Origin: Panaeolus papilionaceus
Lineage: Eukaryota > Basidiomycota > Agaricomycetes > Agaricales
Assembly (NCBI GenBank): GCA_015501605.1
Contig: JADNRZ010000003.1
Coordinates: 248,001 to 312,000, forward strand
Reading direction: 5' to 3'
DNA: 64,000 nucleotides
Below the pieces are notes generated by a model that saw nothing but the letters and a program-made list of their open reading frames with translations, did not search any database and was not told where the DNA came from. Shown one piece after another: positions 1 to 10,930 of this stretch. Both the position numbers and the translations under genes were made by a program. Each line of letters opens with the position of its first letter. The stretch's first letter is position 1.

Positions 1-37
1 TCTTGCAGCAATGTCACGTAGTTGATGTTTCGGTTAG

Positions 38-669
38 TTCATGAAAGCAAACCCTCAGCGACAGGTAACTCTCCACTGGGCCGACACTGCTCAGCGTCCC
101 AACACCTTCACTGCCACTTCTTACAATTCTTCAACAATTGTTACACCCTTGGCGACAAAACACGGCGTAACTCCCACTCGATACTGGTTCGCAACTCCCA
201 TTGGGCTCACTTCAATCTCCAAATATTGGTTTACCTATGACGAGATGGATGGTAGAGGTGTCCGCAAATTTGATAACAAAGGAAAAGGGTTTCCTATTGA
301 GCAAGATCAGCTGCTATTCGCTCCTCAACTCTCTGGACAAGGATTCCCGAGAGCGCTTGTCGTTGGGGTAAGTGAATACCGAAATGCACGAGACTCATTC
401 TGATACTTCATTTCTTCTAGCTCCGTTCTGATCTTCTTCCTTCTTCCGTTACGGGGATGTTGTTCGACTTCAACAGCGAAACCACAACTCCGACCCAAGG
501 CCAAGTGTTGACCTTCACTCGGGACACATCGATCCCTGATGCCGCCGGTTATAGTTTCTATAAAGCCGAATTTTTTACCTCTGCGGACGGTGCAACCTTT
601 GACGTCCAAGCCGTCGTCAATGGCAAAACCATCAAGTCGCAATTTTTACGCCTGTCCTATTTACCCTAA
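38..669 (+). CDS. Unknown protein, 5' end truncated by window edge
   Basis: I do not recognise this protein. Two coding exons can be read: 38-367 (after a possible acceptor TTAG at 34-37; an ATG lies in frame at 41) and 421-669, joined by a 53-nt intron (GTAAGT...TTCTAG) that keeps phase 0. The visible part is about 193 residues and ends with the stop at 667-669. No membrane segment, cysteine pattern or known motif stands out. It is rich in Thr, Ser and aromatic residues in short alternating stretches, as in a beta-rich domain. The first exon or exons probably lie left of the window, so signal peptide and start cannot be judged. The exon pair is well supported by phase and open frame; the 5' boundary is not. 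Confidence 0.5.
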
Positions 670-1593
670 TAAACCACGTCTACGTTGTATGCAGGTGCAG
701 TAGCTGTATATCCCAATTGAGTGATGCTTCTATCTTTACATACGCTACTGGTCATGGTAAAGCCCAATTTGATCTGCAGGCTTCCTGTAGTCCTTTACTT
801 TTCCAATTGTGGACTTTTTCTTACTGCGTTAGCTTTTCCTTCATTCATATCCTCGATGACAGCAGTATGTATTCAGGGCTTATGGCATCTCAGCGCTGTA
901 GGCGAGATATTGGAAATGTGTTGCCTCAATGCAAACCCCGCTGCTCTGAATGGTGACATTAACATGAATCAACCAGATTAACACAGAGCTGGCTTGCACC
1001 TGCGTTGTGTATGGCCTGGACCAGCGAAACAATATTAAACTTGCACACTGCCCACTCCGACGTAAGGAAGGTCTTCTTCGGACGTGAGAGTCGTAAAGTA
1101 ATACAAGCGAGACTGTTGAATTAACAACAATTCACGTCGAAGTGGCCGCATTTCTGTTTCATGTCCGTGCAAGTCGCGCAGTTTGATTTCGCAGCCCTCC
1201 GCCTGACATAATTGTTACCTCTTGAAACGAGCTGCCTGATCTGAAGGTAAACTGGTAGAAATAACGGCGAAGGGCATTGTTTTAGAAGGGGTCAATATCG
1301 TGCCCGCGTTTTCAGGTAAAATGACTACGAGCCACAATGACAATGCTCTGGAATGCGGTTGTGCAGTGTTGGAGAACAATGGAGATAGGGGCATTATTTC
1401 CCCAATAAGCAAGGTGAGACTAAGTTATCTTGCCGATGGGACAAATAGCGCGTCAACACCGACAGTGGTTCCCATTGACTTGAACCATCACCACCACCTC
1501 ATCTTGGTTCAAAAGTTCAGCTAGCACCGACCCAGAACTTTTAAACGGGGGCCACCTCAAAAAAACCCTTGCCAACACTTCTCTTTCCGAACC
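670..1593. other. Intergenic, about 0.9 kb
   Basis: No convincing exon on either strand; the open frames here are under 75 codons and have no family resemblance. The last 100 bases probably hold the 5' leader of the APC/C activator gene that starts at 1594. I see no clear TATA box or repeat. Confidence 0.5.
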
Positions 1594-3241
1594 ATGAGCT
1601 TGAGTGCATCAACCTCTGGCGGAGTCGCCAGGAAGCGGGTGAATTCCACTAGCGAAGAATCGTCTGCACGAAAGAAACCAAGAATCTCTATGCTTCCTAG
1701 TTTCCCTTCCTCAGGTGGAACAGGCGGCATCCCTTCTACTGTGAGTCGCTAGATTCTCTCTTCGGAAGTCGTACTCAAAACTTTTTCGTTTGGCCAACTG
1801 ATTGGTTCATAGTACGATCGCATCCCCATTCGTCGCACCATGTTTGATGAGGTCGACGACTTCATTAACCACCTTTCAACACCGAGGTTGAATAGATCCT
1901 TCAGTGGCCACTCGTCCCTGTCTTCGTATACAGCGGGATCTCGCCATGCCAGTCCGATGTACAGCGACCTCAGTTCACTCATGTCCCCGGTGATTGGTGG
2001 GGGCCCTATGGCTATGAGACAGCCGCTGATGCGCAGTGCATCTTCCATGTCTCTATATACCCCAGAGCCAGAACAACAATATCCTGAATGTTCTGCGAAG
2101 CACTCCCTCAAACACCGAGGGATTGTCGTGGAGTACTCTGCACCACCTTCTACAGATACAGACGTTGCATCACGAGTCCTAAGTTGCTCGGACCAGAATC
2201 TTGTCCTCTTCAGCCGTGGTAATCGCGTTCACTTCAAGAACATTGTTTCAAATGAAGAAGTTGGCCAGCTCTGCAAACTCGCCGAGAGGCATGGTGACCT
2301 ACGGTCAATTGAATGTGGGAGCAAGGATAGGCCCGAGCTGGTCGCGTTGGGGACTAACAAAGGAGTAATTCAGCTCTGGGATATCAACACAAAGAAGACT
2401 GCTATGACTTGGTTATCCTCTGCTGGGGTCTCGGCGATGCGTTGGAATGGTTCTGTGCTTACTGTTGGTAGCCCGAAAGGCACCATCCGTCACTACGACA
2501 TCCGCGTGAATCCAGTTACCAAGATGCGAGAGCAATCACGGAAACTTACCCGACACCAAGGTCAAATTACAAGCCTCGACTGGAACTCTGAGGGTAAATA
2601 TCTTGCCAGTGGCGATTCCACTGGCACGGTCTATTGCTGGATGTTGGGAGAAAAGAAGCCACTTGAGGTGGGAGAGTTCGTTCAGCGAAGGAAAAAAATT
2701 CAACACGACGGACCCATTACTGTATGTATCCACTTTTTCTTTCTCCAATTTTAAATTGATGATGTCTTTACAGGCAATCAACTTCTCTCCTTGGCGTGCT
2801 GATCTTCTCGCCACGGGCGATAGCACAGGAGTCATCCGACTCTGGAATGTAAATCCGAACAGCACACTCACCAATGCCACAACACCAGGAAGGATCGAAA
2901 CAACCGGTGCAATTACGGGTCTTCACTGGTCTCCTCAATGCAAGGAACTTCTGTCAACACATGGCACTCTTGTTCCTACCAGCACGGACCCATTCATCCC
3001 TCGTAAACCACGAGTCGCCGATTCAATAGCAGTCCATTCTTACCCCTCTCTACGACATGTCACAACTCTCTCTCTGAATAACCTCCCAGACTCGCCCATT
3101 GGAGACAGCATCTTGAACGCAAATGGAACCAAACTCATTTTTGCGCGTCCCAGTGACGGCAAGCTGCACATGAGCGACATCTGGGCGAAGAGGAAGGAAA
3201 TCAAACGACAACAAAGTTTCATGCAAAACATCATCCGATGA
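1594..3241 (+). CDS. APC/C activator, Cdc20/Cdh1/Ama1 family WD40 protein
   Basis: Exons 1594-1740, 1813-2721 and 2774-3241 give 507 residues, all in phase. The C-terminal two thirds is a Cdc20-type WD40 propeller. It shows repeats ending GVIQLWD, GTIRHYD and GTVYCW, the family signatures LLATGDSTGVIRLWNV and KELLSTHG, and it ends in Ile-Arg (NIIR-stop). In this family such a tail docks on TPR subunits of the anaphase-promoting complex. The N-terminus is basic and Ser-rich. Right after intron 1 comes YDRIPIRR (about residues 50-57), which looks like the C-box DR(F/Y)IPxR with the aromatic residue missing. The role is to recruit substrates to the APC/C ubiquitin ligase in the nucleus. Family membership is secure. 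Whether it is the Cdc20, Cdh1 or meiotic Ama1/Mfr1 type is open; divergence favours an Ama1-like activator. Confidence 0.85.
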
Positions 3242-4506
3242 TGGAAGCAGAAGATTTATAAAGATTTCTTGACTTTTGGGTCCTAATCCCGGTCTTATGA
3301 TTATGGACAGTGTTTGGGAAGGAGCTCGGTACGGTGCTTCTACCCTAGTTGTTCGACTCTTTGAGTATTTTACTCTCTGATGTGGTAGATTTACTTATTT
3401 ATGCTTTTAACGCTGTTTATTACCATTGGTGCAATATTATATACGAAATATTCCCGAAAATCACATCAGGTTCACGTCATTTGATGTGGGGGGAGGACGC
3501 GTACCGCGTCTCAATTACGACACGTGATCGTGATTACAGACCTATTTTTAGAATTCTGAACAGCATGAGACCACACTTTATCAGAGACCCTCCAAACAAC
3601 ATTTGACCAACATCTAACATCACCACACTGTCTACGTTTATTAATTTGGTACTTCATTGCTCTGGCCATGTTCTGACTCGTTATACATCAAAAAATTAAT
3701 CGAAAACTCAGAAAATTCTAAGCACGGAGACTGAATTGAGCAGATGGTTTATGGGTGTGTTAGCCCCTCGAACGACGGGCACTGGTGCATCGGGGATCGT
3801 TCGCTGAATTTCGTCGCATTGGTAGCAGAGATCCAAGGTGTCGTTTATTTCTCCATTTTAATTTTTTAAAAATCTTTTTACTCGTCTTTCACAAGTCATT
3901 TTCAATTTTCATTAGTGATATATCACCATCGGGACCTGTCTTCGATTGCAGTGGTTATGCAGTAGTAGCAAGAAGCGAAGCTGATCAAGTATTAGATATG
4001 TCACAGTTTACTTTCGTGTAATATAATCTGCCTCTACGCCCGCATTCTTCCATCAGTTGGCTCGAAGGCCTGGTTGTGAATCTTTACACCCCACTGGAGG
4101 GCGAAATGCGCTTGAGGTTGCCAAGAGTTTTTGACTCCTTACTACTGATGCCGATCAGAAGTATGATGCACAACGCTTCAGTAGCGTAATTAAACCCACA
4201 AAATAAATACGGAAATTTGACTCATGTCATAAGTTTTCTCGTCTGAGCAACTCCAAGTTGTGGTGTATCCTGAGAAATCGAGTCAAATATTAATCTAAAT
4301 ACACAGCCCACATGAGTAGCACGTCTGTCAAAATAAACCAGAAGGGGTTGGTCCTGTACAGATACGAATCTCAAACGATTATGGTCGTAAAGTGTTGTAT
4401 GTCACATATCGTCAGTCTGACTACGGGAGACTAGTCTAAGCTGGATAAATCAGAATTCATGAAAAATCTTTGTAGAAAGGAAGGGGATCCGGAGTCGCTG
4501 TGACAG
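3242..4506. other. Intergenic, about 1.3 kb, AT-rich
   Basis: This stretch lies between the 3' ends of the APC/C activator (+) and the F-box gene (-), so it should hold two 3' UTRs. It is AT-rich with several A/T runs. Two open frames of 78-85 codons (from 3349 and 3785) have no family resemblance or splice context. Nothing else recognised. Confidence 0.5.
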
Positions 4507-6192
4507 CTACGTTTTCTCGTCCTCCAGCTCGTCATTGATCGAAGGAGGTTCTTTTTCAAGTTCAACCTCGACGCCGTCAACCTCAAAATTCCAAATCGCA
4601 GCCAATCCACCACCATCCTTGACACAGTTCATGACTTTCGTGCGTTGTTCCAGGGCGATCGTATTTGGTTTCGTGTTGATAGCCAAGTGTCGAAGGTCGA
4701 AGAACAGGGAAATCCATCGAGGTAAAACATTGGTAATAGGAACGTCGTCCTTGATCAGCTTCTCGTCGAATATCAGCGTTAGACTGCCGACCTCCCCAAC
4801 ATCTGGCCTCCTCGCAGATTCAGGCGTTTCGATGTCCTCCAACATGCGCCATCCCGGATTGTTTCCAAGGCATACCTCCAACGACACGGTGAGTGGGCGC
4901 TGCTGTTCCTTCAAAAGTGTTGGGATAGACGGCCCGGGGGTTCGACGCAGCCAATTTGATAAACCTTCGTTTCGAAGCTTGTAAAGGATGGTGAGTGATT
5001 CGAGCCTTCCGAGTCCCGTCCTTTGGGCTGAGAGGAGCTTGAGTACCCAGCTTGCGGGAGCCGAAAGTGTGATAAGACATGGGAAATCTGGGAACGGCCC
5101 TACATCGTAGCTGTCAACCGACTCGACATCTCTCGCCAGATAAAGTGTGGTCAGCTTCTGGAAGCGACCCAGAAAACGAAGCAAATCCGATGGCATCATC
5201 TGCCGGATGCGCTCGAAGTGAATTTCTACCAGCTCTGGATTGGCATCTGCGATAAGCGAGAAGAGTGCGGGCCAGCACTTCCGATTGATCGATAGTTTGC
5301 TGAATTTTACTGATGCCATGGATGGAAGTCGAATCGTTGAGATGGTCCAGTGAAGGAGGGGAGGGACAGACATCATCATGGATTGGATGTGCAAAGCGTG
5401 TAATTCTGACTGGGCGCGTGCCAAAACGGTCATCGGAGTGAGAACGATGGCAGACCCCGTGCCCTTGGCCCGTTCAAAGGACCAGTTCTCTCCACGTATT
5501 ACGTTGATCCAATCTTCGGGTGATTGAAGATCATCTTGACTGGACCCTCGATTGCGAAATAGGTTCTTTAAAGCAGCGAATCGATCGCTCAGCGCCTTAT
5601 CTTGCTTGCCAAAACGAAAGAGGAACGCATGGGAGAGATAACGTCCACCTCGGATTCTGAGTGTCCTACACTTTTTTTCGAGGATCTTGTTTAATGTGCG
5701 TCCGAATGTCGACGACCATTCAAGCAGAATATCATCCAGAGTTCCTTCAGTAGGTGCAGGACAACATCCGCACATGGTATCTCCAAAGATTAGAATGACG
5801 TCCTTTAATTTGTCAATTTTGCCGAGAAAGTGGTGAATGCGGCGCAAGTGTCGCATCACAATGCGAATATCGTTTGGTGTGTTATCGAGATTGAATGTGA
5901 AGGTAAGACTCCTTATTGACCGAATGTAGAGGGCGGCTTGAAGCCCATCAAGTGCATCCAAGGTTCCGATGGGCCGATCCTTTAAAACGATGTGGGCCGC
6001 TTCTGTCGGTTCCTTGATCTTGAACCTTCTAAGATATACAGGTAGAGCGAAATAGTGAAGCTTCGTAGAGACAAGCCGGAGTCGAAAAAGGACATCCAAG
6101 GATACCTCGGGGTTGTCAAAGATGGCAGAGAGCAATTCATCTGGCAAGTGATCTATTCCGGTGATGTTGGGAGATGGATTAAGCTGGGACAT
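4507..6192 (-). CDS. F-box protein, intronless
   Basis: A single open frame of 561 residues. Residues about 13-58 form an F-box: IDHLPDELLSAIF, then the RLRLVSTKLHYFALPVYLRR core with the usual Leu/Pro/Ile spacing. In this family the F-box binds Skp1 and the rest picks the substrate for an SCF ubiquitin ligase. The middle part has loosely spaced leucine-rich segments (for example LGRFQKLTTLYLARDV and LESLTILYKL), consistent with irregular LRRs, but I cannot define repeats. The C-terminus is acidic. The ATG at 6192 sits just before the F-box and fits as the start. Having no intron is unusual among the multi-exon genes here; it is not obviously related to the F-box cluster at 22.6-34.7 kb. Substrate unknown. 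Confidence 0.85.
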   Translation of the reverse strand: MSQLNPSPNITGIDHLPDELLSAIFDNPEVSLDVLFRLRLVSTKLHYFALPVYLRRFKIKEPTEAAHIVLKDRPIGTLDALDGLQAALYIRSIRSLTFTFNLDNTPNDIRIVMRHLRRIHHFLGKIDKLKDVILIFGDTMCGCCPAPTEGTLDDILLEWSSTFGRTLNKILEKKCRTLRIRGGRYLSHAFLFRFGKQDKALSDRFAALKNLFRNRGSSQDDLQSPEDWINVIRGENWSFERAKGTGSAIVLTPMTVLARAQSELHALHIQSMMMSVPPLLHWTISTIRLPSMASVKFSKLSINRKCWPALFSLIADANPELVEIHFERIRQMMPSDLLRFLGRFQKLTTLYLARDVESVDSYDVGPFPDFPCLITLSAPASWVLKLLSAQRTGLGRLESLTILYKLRNEGLSNWLRRTPGPSIPTLLKEQQRPLTVSLEVCLGNNPGWRMLEDIETPESARRPDVGEVGSLTLIFDEKLIKDDVPITNVLPRWISLFFDLRHLAINTKPNTIALEQRTKVMNCVKDGGGLAAIWNFEVDGVEVELEKEPPSINDELEDEKT

Positions 6193-7266
6193 GATTACTA
6201 GTAGCGGAATGTGGGGGGAAGAAGCAAAATGATTGCGGCGCTTGAATCGCCTGCTTTAAATTGCACCTGTTATCATCAACAAGGGTCGCTGGCAAGTCAT
6301 TTTCAACAAATGAGACGTCGAGCTCGTGGCAAATGACAGGGAGCTGACACTTACCACGCGATTGTCCTTCCTAGCCCTTTGGGATGTGGAGCTTGGATGT
6401 TGTAGTGATGGATCAAGGGACAATCAATGGGAGCAGGGAGTTACAAGTTCCCAAGCATCTGAAAAAGCATCTGGGGCATAAAAGTCAGAAGAACTCCGGA
6501 ACGCAATTCACTAATCCAAATCTTATTCTCATCTAGAACTCCATGCCAAGCCTCTTTAGGATTGACGAGTAAAGCAGAGGTTCTGATTAGTTTCGGACAC
6601 AGAGTGTCGGCGTCCGATGCGATGTGTCCGTCACATTCCCATCATTCCTATGGCTTTAGCAAACTGTTCAGCAAAAGTAAAGTAGATGCTTCTTGTCTTG
6701 ATAAAATTGTGCGCAAGGGATGATACATATGTGAAAGTGATAAGGATTTAGTGGGAGTGATCATGGGGCTTACCTTCTGTCAATAAACATTTGTTTGAAG
6801 GGGATAATGCCACAACAATACTAACTGAATGTGTTCACATACGCTTCCCATGATCATTCGAGGGCGACATCAACATGAGGTCGGTTAGTCATGATGTAGA
6901 TACAGAGGACGTATTCAGTTCATGTTCACGACGAGATGATACTAGATTAAATGAAACAATTGATGATAATGAGTGCTGGATCATCGCAAGACTGACCGTG
7001 TCTCTCTCATAAACATTCGTGCCTTGCATGAGAATTCACTTGAACATAACATTTGACAACGTCAATCCAAGTGGTCATTTTTGTACTTGGAGGTAGATGC
7101 TCCAATAAATGGCGGAGGCTAGTTTAGTTGTATGGTTGAACAGGCCGCTCCAAATGAAGACCTGTGGACGCAATAAATCTTCTAATGAATAGCAAAGACA
7201 CGATCAACGAGCCATACCATGAGTCACCATATTTCAAGAAATTTGTGATTTAAGGATGCTGTGAAT
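6193..7266. other. Intergenic, about 1.1 kb
   Basis: Upstream region of the F-box gene and downstream region of the Nudix gene. No open frame of note and no repeat or RNA gene recognised. AT-rich stretches occur around 6700-7250. Confidence 0.5.
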
Positions 7267-8054
7267 TTACTTGTCTGGACACTCGTCGCGTGAAGAATCG
7301 TCGAGTAATCGAAGTGTGTTTTGATAGACCTCCCAGACGTACCGCAAAACGCCCAGTTCCTCTCCCCATACATGCTGCAGAGCTTCTTCATATGTTAAAA
7401 GATGACTTTCGAAATCTTGTTCATCCGACATTCCAGTACCTTCCTCGTGCACCTATTTAAACCGTCGTTATCAATGCAAGCGTTTGCCATTTCACGTTTA
7501 ACTTTACTTACAGCATCGGCGGGTATCTGGGCGACGTACCAGAAGGTAAGGTACTGACCGCCTTGAGCTTCCCTTTGGCCATTGGAGAGTCTTCTAGGAT
7601 GGAAGGGCTTGAAAGTCATATAGATAGACTCTGTATTTAGTGACTGACGGCCTTCACTTGGCGCTGAGGGCTGACGAGTTGGATTTGCCAAAGGAAGAAA
7701 TGTCGCTCTGTAGCCAGACTAAAAATAAGAAGTTAACTTGATCCCTTTTACAAGAAGATGAGATCTCACCTCTTCGTACGCTTCTCTCAAAGCAGCCACT
7801 TCCAGGGATTCACCGACATCTTTTCGTCCACGCGGGAAAAACCAGTACTTCTCCGTCTTATGGTAAACCACGACGATCTTCTGAGTCGTTGGTTGAATGA
7901 TAACTGTGCCTACTCCCAACAAGAAGTCCAATGACGACCAGGCTGTTGCAGGAACAGCACCAGATGCGTATTGTGAAAGGCGAGGTAGGGTTGGAGGCCT
8001 GCTGTGTCTCGACCAATGAGTCCTAGGCTGTTGGGAACTAGAACGAGCGCTCAT
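7267..8054 (-). CDS. Nudix hydrolase
   Basis: Three exons (8054-7770, 7718-7512, 7452-7267), all phase 0, encode 225 residues. The Nudix box spans about residues 76-98 and matches Gx5Ex7REUxEExGU exactly; its last part, EESG, is completed across intron 1, which supports that splice. The preceding KYWFFPRGRKDVGE is typical of MutT-like enzymes. The family hydrolyses a nucleoside diphosphate linked to another group, with Mg2+ held by the box glutamates. The substrate cannot be told: cap, ADP-ribose, diphosphoinositol polyphosphate and oxidised nucleotide enzymes all share the box. The N-terminal 40 residues are Ser/Arg/Pro-rich and look disordered; no targeting signal is evident. The start ATG at 8054 is the only Met upstream of the domain in this exon. 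Confidence 0.85.
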
Positions 8055-8533
8055 AGTTTCTTTTATTCTTTCAAACCAAGGAAATAGGTGCCTGTGTAGT
8101 CTTGTTCAGAGGATACCTTTATGACGAGAGCGAAGGTTGTAGCACCCGTCTCCACTGAACCACGATAGCACCATTGTCTTCCACGTGCAGGGTATGTATA
8201 TCCCCACTGTTGTCGGACCTTTCACCCAAAAAGGGCCGTTAGTATAGAGTGGCTCGATTAAAATTGGAGGCAAAAAATGACCAGTAAATAATGGGGGACA
8301 ATGTCAACGTTGAACAGCAGAAGTCTCGTTGACTCCCCCACAATGAGATCAATGATGGAGAAATGAGTATGTAAGCGACGGTTCTTCAGGGGCTTTCGTC
8401 CAACGACGAAATATATTGATGTGAATACAAGATAAAGGATACAGGCGTTATTTTCGTCAATCATAAGGTCGTTACAGCGTCGTTATCGTCATCAAAAATC
8501 ATGGGCAGCAGTATTTGTCACAAGATCTGCCCT
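8055..8533. other. Intergenic, about 0.5 kb
   Basis: Lies between the 5' end of the Nudix gene and the 3' end of the GPI protein gene, both on the minus strand. It should carry the Nudix promoter and the 3' UTR of the neighbour. A 68-codon frame at 8258-8464 has no support. Confidence 0.5.
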
Positions 8534-9315
8534 TCAAAACATGAAAAAGCCCAGCACGCCAATTAAAGATGCTAAACACAATGCCATCGCTATGGTCGGG
8601 TTGTGTGTAGATAGTGCCGTCGATGGTGTTGGGCTTGGAGAAGGTGTAGGATACCCATTAGCAGCGGAGACGTTTCCCAACAGAGCACCACCCAGCCCAC
8701 ATATTTTCCTCATACCATCCACGACCGCAGGGAGGTCTGGAGTATTCAGAACATCTTGCTGCCCTGTCTGGATGAAACTACAAGGACTTTAGTAGGATAA
8801 ATGCAAATATAATAGATTTACTCACCAATCAACACACTGAGGGAAAGCAGCTTGGAAGGTATCCACACAAGCACACTTTATGACATCGATGAAAGCTCCG
8901 GGGTTGAATATTATCTGTGAAAATGGTTCAGCAATGATTCAACCACAACGTCGGGTTCTTGCCGAGCTCACCATGCTAAAGTTAGCCATAACAGGCGCTG
9001 CCTGGGCACAGCTGCTGATGCTAGGGTAGTCCTGCACACCGTCAATATTAGATCGTTTAGATGAAACCGAGTGCATCAATCATCGCAAAAACAGAATTGG
9101 GTAATTGTTTCTCAAATCCCATATGCACATTAAGACAGTAACGAAGAATCTAAATCCTTTGGCCCATTTAAACGTACCTTTGCGCAAATAGGGCATGAAG
9201 TCGGGGTGTCGGGGAAATAGGGTTCCGTTCGAGGCAGTATCTGTGGTGTAACGCTTGCCGAAGCAATTATGCCCAGAAATGCCATATAAATAATGAACGT
9301 GATAATGCGAGACAT
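8534..9315 (-). CDS. Small GPI-anchored secreted protein with conserved-type cysteines
   Basis: Four exons (9315-9178, 9031-8972, 8914-8826, 8777-8534) read in phase to 176 residues. The N-terminus is a signal peptide (MSRIITFIIYMAFLGIIASA). The C-terminus has a Pro/Ser/Thr-rich stalk (PTPSPSPTPS), then small residues and a hydrophobic tail ending GVLGFFMF, the pattern of a GPI attachment signal. About eight cysteines lie in the mature part (CPIC, SSC, KCAC, QCVDC, KIC), enough for four disulfides. The product is expected at the plasma membrane or cell wall. The cysteine count recalls CFEM proteins, but the spacing does not fit clearly, so I leave it as an unclassified GPI protein. No function can be assigned. 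Confidence 0.7.
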
Positions 9316-10759
9316 GATAAAGCGAATTTATTGCTTTGCTCTTGCTTGCTGTTTTCCTCGATGTCAAAGTGTTTCTGGTCTGGAGGACAATAGATTCAAA
9401 CAGCGAAGCGGTGGCAAGGGAACGAGGTCAACTTGCATGACATCGTTGGTTGCAGGATGGGGCGCTTCGGCAGTTGCCGATTTAAAACATGACCTCTGCT
9501 GGAAAGGGCAACGTCGGTCGCCATGCTGCTCGCGTGCATTGGTGTGATGATAATTCGAAGACTTAATATTGCAGATGTGTATGCCCTGGAAAAGATGTGA
9601 AAACTTGAAAGGGGCAATTCGCCCACCCGTAGGCTCCGGGAGTGTCTTACACAAACACTACCATGGAGTTGGGCAGGCTCGTCTTCTTGTGTATACACAA
9701 TGATGAGATAGATGACATTGATAAAAGTACTAGGTGACCGGGTGGAGACTCGGTTATCAAACAGTGTCACGCCTAAATGCACATCATGTAAGAATCAGGA
9801 TCATGTCAGCCAGGGATGAGGCGTTAAATATCCTCGAGTGGGCGTTTAGCATAATATTTGACTCAGTAGCGCGATCATCTGACTTCGAATTGCTGTAGAA
9901 CCGAGGTCGTGTTTCGCTTTTTTTGACAGAATCTGCAGTGTGAATTTTGAAAGCGTTCACTTAAGAAGAGTGAACAGTCGATTGGACTTAACCGATCTTC
10001 TCACAACCCTTTTCCAGCGTATATACGTTGATAGTTAGCGCGAGCGCTATGTGATTGTTCAGACGAGAAGTGCGAGCAGTATACAAGAGCCAATTTAATT
10101 CTATAAGGTGCCATACATGTGCAGTGAACATACCGACAGGGACGAAATCTCCTCACTACACGCTCGGAGTCGCAAGCGCCCACAATCGCGCGTCATGGTC
10201 AAATGTAAAAATACTGGGATGAGTCGGTACCTGCAGACATTGTGGGTCCATGAGCTGTGCGGGCGGGTGCTCAATACCAGTCTTCAGGAAATGTAGGTGC
10301 ACCCTCTCCAACTGTAGTGACGAACAGCTTCTCTGCACTAGTAAAGTCGGTTGATGGCTTAGTGATACCTATATGTGGTGAACCTCGGGACCGTTTCACT
10401 GATACTTGTGCTTAGATCGGCTCGATAGAGGCCAGTCGATGTGGACTCACAAACCCCGTGCGACTGATTTTCAATAAAATACGCCCTCAATTCTTGCCTA
10501 TAGGACCTTTGCTGTCCCACTCTTGCGTTGTTTTACCCCATTTCTTCTGTTTTCTTTCCCGAGTAATGCACATGGCGACATTTGGCTGTGAAGCACACGA
10601 CTAGATGGAGGTCAATAAGTCACTTCCACTCTGTCGCGATGGTAAAATCCGCCTGTAAACCTCCGATGTCGCCTTCAAAGGGAAGAGGACCCATAATCCA
10701 TTAGCGCTTTCCGATCTTCGTTATGAAGCGCGAATTTTGAAGTAGAATATACCCCAGCA
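9316..10759. other. Gene-poor stretch, about 1.4 kb
   Basis: No exon chain with consistent splice phase found. A 128-codon minus frame (9396-9782) overlaps other frames of similar length and shows no domain. The left end probably holds the GPI gene promoter. Confidence 0.4.
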
Positions 10760-10930
10760 ATGTGTGTTCTCTCCTACCGAAGCTGCAAACACTGCGGCAA
10801 GGAATACCAGCACGCCGATAAATGTCCTCGGGCAATTCTAGCTGGGGGTGACCATTGCTCTAACGCGCCCCCACCTACGCGGCCTAGCGGCAATTTTCCG
10901 AAAGGACTTTGTAAAGACTGTAATCGCTGA
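10760..10930 (+). CDS. Possible 56-residue Cys-rich protein
   Basis: The frame ATG 10760 to TGA 10928-10930 gives 56 residues beginning MCVLSYRSCKHCG. Seven cysteines include CKHC near the N-terminus and CKDC at the C-terminus, with His residues between, so two zinc-knuckle-like half sites could pair. Short fungal proteins that open with MC and carry CxxCG and a few more Cys/His are common in filamentous fungi; function unknown. It stands alone in a gene-poor area, with no intron and no signal peptide. The non-random cysteine pattern is the only support, and a chance frame of this size is possible. Confidence 0.4.
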   Translation: MCVLSYRSCKHCGKEYQHADKCPRAILAGGDHCSNAPPPTRPSGNFPKGLCKDCNR

